From Granulicella paludicola (GTDB lineage: Bacteria; Acidobacteriota; Terriglobia; Terriglobales; Acidobacteriaceae), in NCBI RefSeq assembly GCF_025685545.1, contig NZ_JAGSYC010000026.1:744001-808000 (forward strand): DNA of 64,000 nt, written 5' to 3'. Each line of letters opens with the position of its first letter. Positions within the stretch are counted from its first letter, which is position 1. A program made the position numbers and the translations under genes. Of the stretch, positions 50,743-62,111 are shown piece by piece. The notes below the pieces were generated by a model. It saw only the letters and a list, made by a program, of their open reading frames with translations. It searched no databases and had not been told where the DNA came from.

Positions 50743-51843
50743 TCAGGCGAACTGTTCCAGGAAGCGCATGTCGCCGGAGTAGAGCAGGCCGATGTCGCTG
50801 ATGCCGTACTTCATCATGGCGATGCGATCGACACCCATGCCGAAGGCGAAGCCGCTGATCCTAGCTGTGTCGTAAACGGGTTCGCGGCCGAGTTCGATGC
50901 GGCGCTGGTTGACGGAAGCGAAGACGGCCGGGTCGACCATGCCGCAGCCGAGCAACTCGATCCAGCCGGAGTGCTTGCACTTGCGGCAGCCCTTGCCGCC
51001 GCAGAAGATGCAGCTGATCTGGACATCGGCGCTGGGCTCGGTAAACGGGAAGAAGCTGGGGAAGAAGCGCGTTTTGACCGCCGAGCCGAAGAAGGCCTTC
51101 ATGGCGTGGTCGAGCGTGCCCTTGAGGTCTGAGAAAGTGATGTTGGTGTCGACGCAGAGGCCTTCGACCTGGTGGAAGACCGGCGAATGCGTAGCGTCGG
51201 CTGCGTCGTTGCGGTGCACCTTGCCGGGGATGACGAGGCGCAGCGGGGGGGCTTGCTCGAGCATGGAGCGGATCTGCACGGGCGACGTGTGCGTGCGCAT
51301 CAATAGCCGGTCGCGCAGGGGTTTGCCGTCCTGAGCGTCGACGACGAGGGTGTCCTGCGTGTCGCGGGCGGGGTGGTTGGGCGGGAAGTTCAGCGCCTCG
51401 AAGTTGTAGAAGTCGGTTTCGACCTCGGGACCGAGCCCGACGGAGTAGCCCATGCGCTGGAAGACCGAGACGATCTCCGCCATGGTCTTCACGAGGGGGT
51501 GCTCGACGCCGAGGCGTTGGGCGGTGCCGGGGAGGGTGATGTCGAGGCCGGAGATTTCGATGCCTGAATCCAACAGCGTCTCAGCAGCAAGTTTTTCTTC
51601 GATGGTCTGCTTGAGCGCATTAAAGCGCTGACCGATGAGCTTCTTCGCCTCGACGGGCGCGGCCTTCAACCATGTATCGCTGATCTGGCCGAGATAGCCC
51701 TGCTTGCGACCGAGCCATTCCAGTCGAAACTGCTCTTTGTCGAACGAGGCAGCGGTGATAGCGGTCTCAGCGAGCGCGCGAACCTCTGCGAATGCTGCAT
51801 CAAGAGATGCTTCAGAGAAATCTGTAAGTTGCGGAATGTTCAA
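50743..51843 (-). CDS. pheS: Phenylalanyl-tRNA synthetase alpha chain
   Basis: PheS is the catalytic class II subunit. The 366-residue protein has the N-terminal coiled-coil region (FRLEWLGRKQGYLGQISDTW, FNALKQTIEEKL), then DITLPG, motif 2-like DRLLMRTHTSPVQIRSM, FRNDAADATHSPVFHQVEGLCVDTNI, and motif 3 (GFAFGMGVDRIAMMKYGI). FFPFTEPSADVQISC is also family-typical. It starts 9 bp after the HicB stop on the same strand, so transcription may be shared. The pheT partner is 3.3 kb downstream, past three other genes. Confidence 0.96.
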   Translation of the reverse strand: MNIPQLTDFSEASLDAAFAEVRALAETAITAASFDKEQFRLEWLGRKQGYLGQISDTWLKAAPVEAKKLIGQRFNALKQTIEEKLAAETLLDSGIEISGLDITLPGTAQRLGVEHPLVKTMAEIVSVFQRMGYSVGLGPEVETDFYNFEALNFPPNHPARDTQDTLVVDAQDGKPLRDRLLMRTHTSPVQIRSMLEQAPPLRLVIPGKVHRNDAADATHSPVFHQVEGLCVDTNITFSDLKGTLDHAMKAFFGSAVKTRFFPSFFPFTEPSADVQISCIFCGGKGCRKCKHSGWIELLGCGMVDPAVFASVNQRRIELGREPVYDTARISGFAFGMGVDRIAMMKYGISDIGLLYSGDMRFLEQFA

Positions 51844-51852
51844 CGGCTTTCC

Positions 51853-52095
51853 TTAGGCTGACTTGGCGAATTGCCGTTCAGAGATTTCAAATCCGACCAC
51901 GCCGATACGGGTGGTGGGTTCGGGGATGGGGTCACCATCCTCTTTCATGCTGGTCAGGTGAAGTTCCATGGCCTCGCGCATGAGTTGTTCCGTTTCTTCG
52001 TAGGTTGACCCAGCAGCGGCCAGACCTGGAAGATCCGGCACGTAGGCACTCCAACCCGTGCTCGTTTGGCCGAATACGACGGCGTACTCTCTCAT
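51853..52095 (-). CDS. hicB: HicB-family antitoxin
   Basis: The 80-residue protein opens EYAVVFGQTSTGWSAYVPDLPGLAAAGSTYEETEQLMREAMELHL, the RNase-H-like HicB fold. The C-terminal part (RIGVVGFEISERQFAKSA) is short; no separate DNA-binding domain is visible. It would neutralise the HicA toxin encoded just upstream. Its ATG overlaps the hicA stop by 4 bp. It is directly followed by pheS. Confidence 0.88.
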   Translation of the reverse strand: MREYAVVFGQTSTGWSAYVPDLPGLAAAGSTYEETEQLMREAMELHLTSMKEDGDPIPEPTTRIGVVGFEISERQFAKSA

Positions 52096-52286
52096 GGCTT
52101 CAACCCCGCTTGTCTAAGAATACTCTTATACGTGCCATCATCGGCGTCTTTTGAAGGATGTCCGGCAAGAGTTACCTTACCTGGCTTCGTCGCATGCACG
52201 TACTGACGATGGCTGCCCTTCTGGGTCTTGAGTAGCCAGCCGTCCTCTTCAAGGCGCCGCACGATATCCCTGAATTTAGGAGGCAT
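52092..52286 (-). CDS. hicA: HicA-family mRNA interferase toxin
   Basis: The 64-residue protein has the HicA dsRNA-binding-like fold: FRDIVRRLEEDGWLLKTQKGSHRQYVHATKPGKVTLAGHP. The catalytic His is in KGSHRQYVH (His26). HicA cuts mRNA in translation-independent fashion and is held inactive by HicB. The pair follows the normal toxin-first order. It lies between the HAD-UbiA gene and pheS on the same strand. Confidence 0.9.
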   Translation of the reverse strand: MPPKFRDIVRRLEEDGWLLKTQKGSHRQYVHATKPGKVTLAGHPSKDADDGTYKSILRQAGLKP

Positions 52287-52312
52287 TGCCTGATTGTAAA
52301 CCTGCTTACAGG

Positions 52313-53851
52313 CTACAGCGCGGACCAGACGATGCCGGCCATCAGTACGCCAAGTAGCAGGCTGCGCTTGTCGGTGATGGCGAAGACGACGGGGTCATCG
52401 TGCATTTCGCCACGGCTGGCGAGCATCCAGATCTGGGAGAGCCAGAGCAGCAACACCGGGATCACCAGCCAGAGGCGGATCGGGTGAGCGTAGAGCTGGC
52501 TGACCTCGGAGTTCGAGATATACATCGTCATGATGACGACGGCAGCGTAGGCTGCGCCGGTGCCGAGTGCGCGGAGCTGTTCGAGATCGGGCACCTTGTA
52601 GCCGCGGCCGGAGGTGGTGATGCCGCCGCGCTCGCGGAGGCCTTCGAGCTCACTGAAACGCTTGACGAAGGCCAGCGAAAGGAAGAAGAAGACGCTGAAG
52701 CCGCCCAGCCAGGTGGAGACGGTGACGATGGTCGCGGCGCTGCCCGCGAGGATGCGCACGGTATAGAGACCGCTCAGTACAAAAACATCGAGCAGCACCA
52801 TGCGCTTGAGGTAGAGCGAGTAACTCAGCGTGGTGACGGTGTAAAAGGCCAGCCATTCGGCGAAGAAGTAGGGGCGCAGGGCGGGGTCGAAGCCGCCGAT
52901 GGCTGTGACGATGTTCGGCAGCGCGAACGCCAGCGTGAACGCGGCGAGTAGCAGTACCGCGACGGCGATGACACCGGCGATAGCTGAGAGATCGCCCGCG
53001 GCGAAAGGGCGGCGGCGTTTGCGCGGATGCTTGCGGTCAGCGTCGATGTCCAGCAGGTCGTTGATGATGTAGGTGGCGGAGGCGCAGAGGCCGAAGCTGA
53101 GAAAGCCGGTGATGCCGCCGGTTATGGCACCTGCCGTCCAGTGATGGGCGAGAAGCAATGGCACGAAGATCAGGGTGTTTTTGGCCCACTGGTGTAGGCG
53201 GACGGCGCGTAAGCAGCTCTTCAGCGTTGCGGAGCGGTCGGTGAAGGTGGCGACCGGCTTGATACTGGCGCTGCGAAGGCCACTGGTAAGAGCCGCGTCA
53301 GGATTGGCGACCATCGGGGACTGGCAGACGGTAAGAATCGGAACGTCGGGGCGAGCGTTGCCAATGTAGCTGAAGTTTTCGCCGAAGTGCTCCTGGAAGG
53401 CGGCCAGCTTGTTGCCACCGGCGAGGTTCTTTGCGCCGTCGGAGGCAAGCACGCCATTGAAGAGGCCGAGATAGGCGGCGACACGTTCGGCGAGGGCACC
53501 GTCGGCGGCAGTGGCGAGGTAGATCTGGCGGCCTTCCGCGTGCTGCTGGCGCAGATAGGCGAGCAGCGGCTGGTTGTAGGGCAGGTGCTCGACATCGAGT
53601 GTGACAGAAGAGGTGACGTGACGCTTGAAGGCAGCCTTGCCCTGGGCGATCCAGCCGGGGATACGGAGCAGATCTTTCGGGCGATGCCGAGCGATGTAGA
53701 GAACGGAATCGACGAGAGTATCCGACTTCACCAGAGTGCCATCGAGGTCGACACAGAGTATGCAACCAGGCGCGAGCGGAGGCACCGCGGGTGGCAACAG
53801 TACGATGCCTGTCGAATCGAGGTTTTGAACCGCTGGGTCAGCCATGAACAT
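52313..53851 (-). CDS. HAD phosphatase-UbiA prenyltransferase fusion
   Basis: The 512-residue protein joins two domains. Residues about 30-215 are a HAD phosphatase (CVDLDGTLVKSDT with Asp35/Asp37, YLATAADGALAERVAAYLG, and ENFSYIGNARPDVPIL). Residues about 220-512 are a UbiA-type membrane prenyltransferase with the aspartate-rich motif INDLLDIDADRKHPRKRRRP and YSLYLKR before a second Asp (MVLLDVFVLSGLYTVRILAG). The relative DPPR-synthase family makes decaprenyl-phosphate sugars; the HAD part may remove a phosphate. The exact substrate is unknown. It is divergent from the RND adaptor gene. Confidence 0.9.
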   Translation of the reverse strand: MFMADPAVQNLDSTGIVLLPPAVPPLAPGCILCVDLDGTLVKSDTLVDSVLYIARHRPKDLLRIPGWIAQGKAAFKRHVTSSVTLDVEHLPYNQPLLAYLRQQHAEGRQIYLATAADGALAERVAAYLGLFNGVLASDGAKNLAGGNKLAAFQEHFGENFSYIGNARPDVPILTVCQSPMVANPDAALTSGLRSASIKPVATFTDRSATLKSCLRAVRLHQWAKNTLIFVPLLLAHHWTAGAITGGITGFLSFGLCASATYIINDLLDIDADRKHPRKRRRPFAAGDLSAIAGVIAVAVLLLAAFTLAFALPNIVTAIGGFDPALRPYFFAEWLAFYTVTTLSYSLYLKRMVLLDVFVLSGLYTVRILAGSAATIVTVSTWLGGFSVFFFLSLAFVKRFSELEGLRERGGITTSGRGYKVPDLEQLRALGTGAAYAAVVIMTMYISNSEVSQLYAHPIRLWLVIPVLLLWLSQIWMLASRGEMHDDPVVFAITDKRSLLLGVLMAGIVWSAL

Positions 53852-54080
53852 CTGTTGTAAGTATCTCGTGTTACAGAGGTTGTTCGAGCGAAGTAGCTTC
53901 TATATCGGGGATATGTTTCGGCGACAGAAACTATCCCAGTCACTATACCGTCAGTATGATGATCTTCTAGTCGTAGCACAGGTTTGAGCCGAAGTCTGCC
54001 CTTGTTTGGAAGCACACTGCCGACCTCAGATCATAAGACGCGCGAAGGCGCGGAGATATTCCAGGAGTCCATACGTTTTT

Positions 54081-55412
54081 ATGTCCGACGCGAAGAAGGT
54101 AGAACCTTCCACTAGCACCGCCAACCACGCAAACGATTTCACGACTGAGGGTTCCTCCGGTTCGGGTGTGCGTAAGTTCATCGTCCTAGCGGTGCTGGTG
54201 ATCGTTGCTGCTGTCATTGTCTGGCGGCTCAAGGGCGGCCGCGCTGAGCAGCAGTCGCTTCTGGACCAGGCGGCGGCGCAGGCCAACCAGCCGGTTCCGG
54301 TGCAGGTAGCGCTGGTGAAGCAGCAGACTGTCCCTGTGGCGCTCACTGCGCTGGGGACCGTTACTGCCTACAACACCGTCACATTGAACAGCCGCGTGAG
54401 CGGACAGATCCTCAACGTGAACTTCCGCGAAGGGCAGAATGTGCGCAAGGGTGAGCTGCTGCTGCAGATCGATCCGCGGCCGTATCAAGCGGCTCTCGAC
54501 CAGGCTGTAGGACAGCTGGCGAAAGACGAAGCGAACCTGAAGAATATGCAGGCCGAGGCGCAGCGCTATACGTCGCTGTATCAGGCTGGCGTGGTGAGCA
54601 AAGAATCGCAGCAACTGCAGGAGTCGAATGCCGGACAGGCGCAGGGTTCGATTGCTGGCGATAAAGCTTCGATTGAGGCGGCGAAGGTGAATCTCGCCTA
54701 CTGCAGCATCTCTTCGCCGATTGATGGCGTGGTGGGTCTGAGGCAGGTTGATCCCGGCAACATCGTGAACGCGGGGCAGAGCACGGGGTTGGTGGTGATT
54801 ACGCAAGTGCATCCGATCGCGGTCATCTTTACGCTGCCAGAAGATCAGCTGCCGCAGGTGCAAAGGGCGATGCGTTCGCAGGGACATCCGCTGGTGGTGG
54901 AGGCGTACGATCGCGCGAACTCGCATCTTCTGGCGACGGGAACACTGCTGACGATCGACAACCAGATCGATACCACAACCGGAACAGCGAAACTGAAGGC
55001 TGTGTTCGACAACGGTGACAACTCTCTGTTTGCGAACCAGTTTGTAAACGTGCGCCTGGTGCTGAGCCAGCGGCCGAATGCGACGGTGGTGCCAACGTCG
55101 GCCATATCGAATGGAACGCAGGGTGCGTTTGTGTTTGTCGTGAGTCCGGGACCGACGCCTGCGAGCAAACTGAAGAACTTTCCGCAGTCGATGCAGCCGG
55201 GCCAACCGGGAGTTTCCACTAGCGGTAATCAGTTTCACGTGGATAGTGTTTCGGTGCATGTCGATTATCCGCTCGGCGGCAACTCGGTGCTGACCGATGG
55301 CGTACTGAAGGACGGACAGCAGCTGGTGGTCGATGGGCAAGAAAAGTTGATCGACGGCAGTGTGGTGTCACCGCAGATGCAGCAAAGCGTTTCAGCAAGC
55401 GGAACGAAGTGA
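54081..55412 (+). CDS. RND efflux periplasmic adaptor (MdtA-like)
   Basis: ATG 54081 gives 443 residues, with AGGAG 14 bp upstream. The first 30 residues are cytoplasmic and polar. A membrane anchor lies at about 33-48 ([16 protein letters not shown]). The lipoyl-type and barrel-sandwich region follows ([36 protein letters not shown]), then a helical hairpin ([20 protein letters not shown]), then [22 protein letters not shown] and beta-barrel parts. It is the membrane fusion protein of a tripartite pump; the two permeases follow with 7 bp and -4 bp spacing. No outer-membrane factor gene lies nearby. Confidence 0.93.
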   Translation: MSDAKKVEPSTSTANHANDFTTEGSSGSGVRKFIVLAVLVIVAAVIVWRLKGGRAEQQSLLDQAAAQANQPVPVQVALVKQQTVPVALTALGTVTAYNTVTLNSRVSGQILNVNFREGQNVRKGELLLQIDPRPYQAALDQAVGQLAKDEANLKNMQAEAQRYTSLYQAGVVSKESQQLQESNAGQAQGSIAGDKASIEAAKVNLAYCSISSPIDGVVGLRQVDPGNIVNAGQSTGLVVITQVHPIAVIFTLPEDQLPQVQRAMRSQGHPLVVEAYDRANSHLLATGTLLTIDNQIDTTTGTAKLKAVFDNGDNSLFANQFVNVRLVLSQRPNATVVPTSAISNGTQGAFVFVVSPGPTPASKLKNFPQSMQPGQPGVSTSGNQFHVDSVSVHVDYPLGGNSVLTDGVLKDGQQLVVDGQEKLIDGSVVSPQMQQSVSASGTK

Positions 55413-55419
55413 GGCTAGC

Positions 55420-58400
55420 ATGAGCCCATCGAAACCGTTCATCCTGCGCCCTGTTGCTACCATATTGTTGATGGTGGCCATTCTGCTTGCTGGCTTCGTG
55501 GCGTACAAGCAGTTGCCGGTTTCGGCGCTGCCGCAGGTGGATTATCCGATCATCCAGGTGACGACGTTCTATCCGGGTGCGAGCCCGGAGGTGATGGCGA
55601 ACACGGTGACGGCCCCATTGGAACGCCAGTTTGGACAGATACCGGGTCTGCAACAGATGACCTCGACCTCGTCGGGTGGCGGCTCGGTGGTGACGCTGGA
55701 GTTCACGCTGTCGGAGTCAATCGATGTGGCACAGCAGGATGTGCAGGCGGCGATCAACGCGGCCTATAACTACCTGCCTGCCGATCTGCCGAATCCACCG
55801 GTTTACGCGAAGGTGAACCCTGCGGACGCGCCGATCCTCACGCTTGCGTTGACGTCGACCTCGTTGCCACTGGCCAAGGTGGAGGACGTTGCGGACACGG
55901 TGCTGGCGCAGAAGATTTCGCAGCTCTCGGGCGTTGGGCTTGTGTCGATCGCGGGTGGGCAGAAGCCTGCGGTGCGTATCCAGGCGAACCCAACGGCGCT
56001 GGCGAATTATGGATTGTCGCTGGAAGACCTGCGTAGTGCTCTGGGTTCCGCGAACGTCGATCAGGCGAAGGGCTCGATCAATGGGCCGCGACAGGCCTAC
56101 ACCATCGGCGATAACGATCAGCTGCTTTCGAGCGCCGACTACAACAAGGTCGTCATCGCGTACCGCAACGGCGCGCCAGTGCGGCTTTCGGATGTGGCGA
56201 ATGCGATTGATGCGTCGGAGAACATCTACCAGGCCGCGTGGATGGGCATTGCCCCCGCGCCTGCTCGGGTGGAGAAGGACGGAGCCGGGCGGGATGTGGC
56301 GATTCCGCCGACAAAGGCTGAGCTGAATCCAGCGGTCATTCTAAACATCCAGCGGCAGCCGGGCGCAAACATCATCAGCGTTGTGGACAGCGTGCAGGCA
56401 CTGCTGCCGAAGCTGCAATTGTCGCTGCCGACTGGCGTGCAGTTGCAGGTGCTGACGGATCGAACGGGCACGATTCGCGCCAGCGTGAAGGACGTGCAAT
56501 TCGAGTTGCTGCTGACCATCGCGCTGGTCGTGATGGTGATATTCCTGTTCCTACGCTCTATCGCGGCGACGGTGATTCCTGCGGTGGCTGTGCCGCTTTC
56601 GATTGTGGGCACGTTCGGTGTGATGTACCTGCTGGGCTACTCGCTGAACAATTTGAGCCTGATGGCGCTGACAATCTCGACAGGTTTTGTGGTTGACGAT
56701 GCGATCGTGATGATCGAGAACATCGACCGCTATCTCGAGATGGGCGACTCGCCGCTTGAGGCTGCACTGAAGGGGTCGGAGCAGATCGGCTTTACGATTC
56801 TGTCGCTGACCGTGTCGCTGATTGCCGTATTGATTCCGCTGCTGTTCATGGGAGACATTGTCGGTCGCCTGTTTCGCGAGTTTGCGGTGACGCTGTCGGT
56901 GACGATCCTGGTGTCGGCGTTCGTGTCGTTGACGTTGACGCCGATGATGGCGGCGAAGTTGTTAAAGCACAAGTCGAAGGGCGAGCAGAGCGCGTTCTAT
57001 CGCAAGAGTGAAGAGTGGTTCGAGCTGGTGATTGCGAAGTACGGTCGCGGCGTGAAGTGGGTACTGGACCACCAGACGCTGACGCTGTTTGTGACTGCGG
57101 GAACGCTGGTGTTGACGCTGGTGCTGTACGTCATCGTGCCGAAAGGCTTCTTCCCGGTGCAGGACACAGGCGTGCTGCTGGCGATTACGGAAGCCGATCA
57201 GAGCATCTCGTTCTCGTCTATGGCAGAGCGGCAGCAGGAGGTAGCGAAGGCGCTGCTGGACGATCCGGATGTGGTCTCGCTGGCAAGCTTTATTGGTATC
57301 GATGGAACGAACTCGACGCTCAACTCAGGACGCATTCAGATCAATCTGAAAAGCCGCGAAGAGCGCAGCGACGATGTGCAGACGGTGATCGCAAGGCTGC
57401 AGCCGAAGCTGGCGCGGATCAGCGGTATTCAAACGTATCTGCAGCCGAGCCAGGACCTGACGGTCGAGGATCGCGTGTCGCGTACGCAGTATCAGTACAC
57501 GGTGGAGGACGCGAATCAGGCAGAGCTGGCACGGTCTACCGACGTGATTGTGAAGAAGCTACGGACGTTGCCGCAGCTGACGGATGTGGCGAGCGATCTG
57601 CAGAACAACGGTCTCGGCGCGACCGTCGTGATTGATCGCGATACTGCGTCACGACTGGGAATTACGCCGCAGAACATCGACGACACACTGGACGATGCGT
57701 TCGGTCAGCGACAGGTTTCGACCATCTTTACGCAGTTGAACCAATACCACGTAGTGATGGAGGTTGCGCCCGACTTCCAGCGTACGCTGGATGCGCTGAA
57801 CAATCTGTACGTGAAGAGCTCGAACGGAACACAGGTTCCTTTGAGCGCCTTCACGCATGTGCAGCCGCGGTCCTCATCGCTTTCGATTGGACATCAGGGA
57901 CAGTTTCCAACCACGACGATCTCGTTCAATCTTGCGCATGGCTACTCGATTGGCGATGCCGTGAGTGCGGTGAACAAGGCCGTTGCAGATGAGCATTTTC
58001 CGGTGAGTGTGAACACGGCGTTTCAAGGCACGGCTGCTGCGTTCGTGGCATCGCTGTCGAATGAGCCGATCCTGATTCTTGCTGCGCTGATCACGGTGTA
58101 TATCGTGCTTGGAGTTTTGTACGAGAGCTACATCCATCCGGTGACGATTCTATCGACGCTGCCTTCTGCGGGTGTCGGCGCGATTCTGGCGCTGCTGCTG
58201 TTCCGGATTGATCTCTCTGTGATTGCGTTGATTGGCATCATCCTGCTGATCGGTATTGTGAAGAAGAACGCGATCATGATGATCGACTTTGCGCTGGAAG
58301 CCGAGCGTGAGCAGGGCATGGCTCCGACGGAGGCGATCTATCAGGCGTGCCTGCTGCGCTTCCGCCCGATCATGATGACGACGATGGCGGCGCTGTTGGG

Positions 58401-58638
58401 CGCTGTGCCGCTGGCGATGGGCACGGGCACGGGCTCGGAGCTGCGGCGACCGCTGGGTATCTCGATCATCGGCGGTCTGATTGTGTCGCAGGTGCTGACG
58501 TTGTTCACGACGCCCGTGGTGTACCTGTTCTTTGATCGCATTGGCCGGAAGTATCTCGGGACGGCGAAGGCGGATGCGGAGTACTACGAGCACACGCATG
58601 GGCATGGCAGAGTGGAAGAGGCAACGCAACAGTCATGA
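55420..58638 (+). CDS. RND efflux permease (MdtB-like)
   Basis: ATG 55420 gives 1072 residues. The protein has 12 membrane helices in the RND layout, two large periplasmic loops, and the proton-relay Asp pair in TM4 ([19 protein letters not shown]). Other signatures are [19 protein letters not shown] at the start, [52 protein letters not shown], and [22 protein letters not shown] near the C-terminus. It probably exports drugs or metabolites with the partner permease and adaptor. Confidence 0.95.
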   Translation: MSPSKPFILRPVATILLMVAILLAGFVAYKQLPVSALPQVDYPIIQVTTFYPGASPEVMANTVTAPLERQFGQIPGLQQMTSTSSGGGSVVTLEFTLSESIDVAQQDVQAAINAAYNYLPADLPNPPVYAKVNPADAPILTLALTSTSLPLAKVEDVADTVLAQKISQLSGVGLVSIAGGQKPAVRIQANPTALANYGLSLEDLRSALGSANVDQAKGSINGPRQAYTIGDNDQLLSSADYNKVVIAYRNGAPVRLSDVANAIDASENIYQAAWMGIAPAPARVEKDGAGRDVAIPPTKAELNPAVILNIQRQPGANIISVVDSVQALLPKLQLSLPTGVQLQVLTDRTGTIRASVKDVQFELLLTIALVVMVIFLFLRSIAATVIPAVAVPLSIVGTFGVMYLLGYSLNNLSLMALTISTGFVVDDAIVMIENIDRYLEMGDSPLEAALKGSEQIGFTILSLTVSLIAVLIPLLFMGDIVGRLFREFAVTLSVTILVSAFVSLTLTPMMAAKLLKHKSKGEQSAFYRKSEEWFELVIAKYGRGVKWVLDHQTLTLFVTAGTLVLTLVLYVIVPKGFFPVQDTGVLLAITEADQSISFSSMAERQQEVAKALLDDPDVVSLASFIGIDGTNSTLNSGRIQINLKSREERSDDVQTVIARLQPKLARISGIQTYLQPSQDLTVEDRVSRTQYQYTVEDANQAELARSTDVIVKKLRTLPQLTDVASDLQNNGLGATVVIDRDTASRLGITPQNIDDTLDDAFGQRQVSTIFTQLNQYHVVMEVAPDFQRTLDALNNLYVKSSNGTQVPLSAFTHVQPRSSSLSIGHQGQFPTTTISFNLAHGYSIGDAVSAVNKAVADEHFPVSVNTAFQGTAAAFVASLSNEPILILAALITVYIVLGVLYESYIHPVTILSTLPSAGVGAILALLLFRIDLSVIALIGIILLIGIVKKNAIMMIDFALEAEREQGMAPTEAIYQACLLRFRPIMMTTMAALLGAVPLAMGTGTGSELRRPLGISIIGGLIVSQVLTLFTTPVVYLFFDRIGRKYLGTAKADAEYYEHTHGHGRVEEATQQS

Positions 58639-61600
58639 TGCGTGAGGAGCCAAAACCCGAGAAGCATGACGCCGATATGACTGGCGAGTTCGCTGTTAAT
58701 TTCTCTGCACCCTTTATCAAGCGGCCGGTGGCTACGTTCCTGCTATCGATTGCGCTGCTGATTGCGGGGACAGTGGCATATACGCTGCTGCCTGTGGCTT
58801 CGCTGCCGCAGGTGGAGTTTCCAGTGATCTCGGTGGGTGCTGCGCTGCCTGGGGCTGATCCGAGTACGATGGCGTCGTCGGTGGCTACGCCGCTGGAGCG
58901 GCAGTTTTCGCGCATTGCTGGCGTGAATCAGATGACCTCGGCGAGCTCGCTGGGAGTGACATCCATCACAATGCAGTTTGATCTCACCCGTGACATCGAT
59001 GGAGCGGCTCGTGATGTGCAGGCGGCGATCAACGCGGCTAGGGCGCAGCTGCCGGCGAACATGCCGACGAACCCGACATATCGCAAGCTGAATCCGGCAG
59101 ATGCGCCGATTCTGATTTTGACGATTACCTCGGACACGGCGACGCGCCAGCAGATGTATGACGCGTCGGATTCGATCCTTGCGCAGAAGATTGCGCAGGT
59201 TCCGGGTGTTGGACAGACGTTTACGGGTGGGACTTCGAAGCCTGCGGTGCGCATCGAGGCGAATCCGACCGCGCTGGTACACGCGGGCATTGGGCTCGAA
59301 GCTTTGCGGGCGGCGATCACGGGCAACAATGTTGAGCAGCCGGTCGGCTACATCAACGGCGTGGGCAAGGACTCGAACCGGATTGCGCTGTATACGACAG
59401 ACCAATTGAGTGGCGCGGCGGCGTATGCTCCGCTGATCATAGCGACGGATAAGGGGCCTGTATCGAGTGCGACGGCTTCGAATGCGCTGCCGAAGAGCCA
59501 GCAGTCGGCGGTGAGTTCACTGACATCGAGTTCGAGTTCCTCGAGCAACAGTAATAACGTCAACGTTCCGGCTTCGCCTTCGACTTCAACGCTGAGCAGC
59601 ACGACGACGAACACGGCTTCGACGGCGGTGAACGGGCAGAGCAGCGCGGCGGCAGCGGCGACGGTAAAGAACTTTGCGAATTCGACCGTATCGACAACCG
59701 GCGCGGCGAACGAACACGGCATCGTCCGTGTGAGCGATGTGGCGCGCGTGGTGGATAGCGTCGAGGACATCCACACCGGAGGTTACTGGAACACGAAGCC
59801 GACGATCCTGGTGGTGGTGTTCAAGGCATCGGGCGCGAACGTGATCGAGACGGTGGACAACGTGTTGAAGATCCTGCCGCAGCTGCAGGCCTCGATTCCG
59901 CCGAGCATGAAGATTCACGTGGTGCTGGACCGCACAACGATGATCCGCGCCAGTGTTAAGGACGTGACGCGGTCGCTGGTTTTGAGCACACTGCTGGTGG
60001 TGATGGTGGTGTTCCTGTTCCTGCGGGAGACGCGGTCGACGCTGATTCCTTCGGTGTCGGTGCCGCTGTCGCTGATGGGAACGTTCGGCGTGATGTACAT
60101 GCTGCACTACTCGCTGGACAACCTGAGCCTGATGGCGCTGACGATCTCTACGGGCTTCGTGGTGGACGATGCGATCGTGGTGATCGAGAACATCTCGCGG
60201 CATCTCGAAGCTGGCATGCAGCCGTTTGAGGCAGCGATGAAGGGAGCACGCGAGATTGGATTCACGGTGGTCTCGATGTCAATCTCGCTGGTGGCGGTGT
60301 TCATTCCGATCCTGATGATGGGCGGCATCGTGGGTCGGCTGTTCCGCGAGTTTGCGGTGACGCTTTCGGTGGCGATCACGGTGTCGCTGGTGGTGAGCCT
60401 GACGACGACGCCGATGCTGGCCGCAAAGTTCCTGCAGCCACACAGCGAGGTATCGAAGGGCTGGTTTTACCGCACTGGCGAGAAGCATTTGAAGCGCGTG
60501 ACGGAGGAATATGCGCGCGGTCTGCGCTGGGTGCTGAATCACCAAGCGCTGACGATAATCGTATTTTTCCTGACGTTTGTGCTGAATATCGTGTTGTTCG
60601 TGATGATCCCGAAGGGCTTCTTCCCGGACCAGGACACGGGGCGTTTAGGTGGACAGATTCGAGCGCAGCAGGACACCAGCTTTTACAACATGCAGTCGAA
60701 GATGCAGCAGATGATGGGCATGGTGATGAGCGATCGGTCTGTCGATTCGGCGCTGAGTTTTCTGGGCGGTGGCGGACCCGGAGGAAGTGCTTCGAACCAG
60801 GCGAATCTGTTTGTAATTCTGAAGTCGGCGGCAGAGCGGCAGAAGCTGGGCGACACGCCGGAGAAGATCATCGACAGGTTGCGACCGCAGACGACGAGCG
60901 TTCCGGGTGTGACGCTGTATCTGCAATCGGCGCCGGAGTTGAACATCGGTGGAAGGCCGACGGCGACGCAGTATCAATACACGCTGACGGCGGATTCGAG
61001 CGATGAGCTGAACCTGTGGGCTCCGCGCATGATGCTGAAGATGCAGGCGCTGAAGGAGCTGAAGGACGTAGCCAGCGATCAGCAGAGCCAAGGCCTGGAA
61101 GCGCACCTGGTGATCGACCGCGATACGGCTTCGAGGCTGGGTGTTTCGGCGCTGGCGATCGATGCGACGCTGTCGGATGCGTTTGGACAGCGGCAGGTTT
61201 CGACGACGTACAAATCGTTGAATCAATATCACGTGGTGGAAGAGGTCGATCAGCCTTACCAGAACGATCCGGATGCGCTAACGAAGATCTATGTGAAGTC
61301 GAATACAGGGGCCGAGGTGCCGCTGGCGGCGTTTACGCACCTGGAAGAGCGGCGAATTCCGCTGGCGGTGAATCACCAGTCGTTGAGCCCGGCGGCGACG
61401 CTGTCGTTCAATCTAGCTCCCGATGTTTCGCTGTCGGAAGCAACGGTGGCGATCGAGCGTGCGCGTACCGAGATTGGCATGCCGAGCACGATTGCGGGCG
61501 GCTTTCAGGGGACGGCGGAAGAGGCGAAGAAGAGCTTTGCGAGCGAGCCGCTGCTGGTGCTGCTGGCGATTCTGACGGTGTATATCGTGCTGGGGATTCT

Positions 61601-62111
61601 GTACGAGAGCTTCATTCATCCCCTGACGATTCTTTCGACGCTGCCTTCTGCGGGTGTAGGTGCGCTGCTGGCGTTGATTCTGTGTCATATCGACCTGACG
61701 GTGATTGCGATCATCGGGATTATTCTGCTGATCGGCATTGTGAAGAAGAACGCGATCATGATGATCGACTTCGCGCTGGTGTGCGAGCGCGAGCAGGGGA
61801 TGACGCCGCGAGAGGCTATCTATGAAGCTTGCCTGATGCGCTTCCGGCCGATCATGATGACGACGATGGCGGCGCTGCTGGGCGGCGTGCCGCTGGCGAT
61901 CGGTACGGGAACTGGAGCGGAGCTGCGACGGCCGCTGGGTGTGGCGATTGTGGGCGGACTGATTGTGAGCCAGTGCCTGACGCTGTTTACGACGCCAGTG
62001 ATTTACCTGGTCTTCGATCGACTGCGGGTGGCTCTGCCTCGGTGGCGGCGGGCGGCGCTGGAAGCGGCGGGATTCAGGCGACCGCAGCCGCGGCATTTGC
62101 CTGCAGATTGA
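58635..62111 (+). CDS. RND efflux permease (MdtC-like) with Ser/Asn/Thr-rich insertion
   Basis: The 1158-residue permease overlaps the previous gene by 4 bp (ATGA) and has the same RND layout, with TM4 [16 protein letters not shown] and [22 protein letters not shown]. Its first periplasmic loop contains a 75-100-residue low-complexity insertion (about residues 275-355), rich in Ser, Asn, Thr, Ala and Val; the first permease lacks it. The N-terminus is about 20 residues longer than in the partner, which fits coupling of start codons. The stop directly abuts dispersed element copy C. Confidence 0.94.
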   Translation: MMREEPKPEKHDADMTGEFAVNFSAPFIKRPVATFLLSIALLIAGTVAYTLLPVASLPQVEFPVISVGAALPGADPSTMASSVATPLERQFSRIAGVNQMTSASSLGVTSITMQFDLTRDIDGAARDVQAAINAARAQLPANMPTNPTYRKLNPADAPILILTITSDTATRQQMYDASDSILAQKIAQVPGVGQTFTGGTSKPAVRIEANPTALVHAGIGLEALRAAITGNNVEQPVGYINGVGKDSNRIALYTTDQLSGAAAYAPLIIATDKGPVSSATASNALPKSQQSAVSSLTSSSSSSSNSNNVNVPASPSTSTLSSTTTNTASTAVNGQSSAAAAATVKNFANSTVSTTGAANEHGIVRVSDVARVVDSVEDIHTGGYWNTKPTILVVVFKASGANVIETVDNVLKILPQLQASIPPSMKIHVVLDRTTMIRASVKDVTRSLVLSTLLVVMVVFLFLRETRSTLIPSVSVPLSLMGTFGVMYMLHYSLDNLSLMALTISTGFVVDDAIVVIENISRHLEAGMQPFEAAMKGAREIGFTVVSMSISLVAVFIPILMMGGIVGRLFREFAVTLSVAITVSLVVSLTTTPMLAAKFLQPHSEVSKGWFYRTGEKHLKRVTEEYARGLRWVLNHQALTIIVFFLTFVLNIVLFVMIPKGFFPDQDTGRLGGQIRAQQDTSFYNMQSKMQQMMGMVMSDRSVDSALSFLGGGGPGGSASNQANLFVILKSAAERQKLGDTPEKIIDRLRPQTTSVPGVTLYLQSAPELNIGGRPTATQYQYTLTADSSDELNLWAPRMMLKMQALKELKDVASDQQSQGLEAHLVIDRDTASRLGVSALAIDATLSDAFGQRQVSTTYKSLNQYHVVEEVDQPYQNDPDALTKIYVKSNTGAEVPLAAFTHLEERRIPLAVNHQSLSPAATLSFNLAPDVSLSEATVAIERARTEIGMPSTIAGGFQGTAEEAKKSFASEPLLVLLAILTVYIVLGILYESFIHPLTILSTLPSAGVGALLALILCHIDLTVIAIIGIILLIGIVKKNAIMMIDFALVCEREQGMTPREAIYEACLMRFRPIMMTTMAALLGGVPLAIGTGTGAELRRPLGVAIVGGLIVSQCLTLFTTPVIYLVFDRLRVALPRWRRAALEAAGFRRPQPRHLPAD

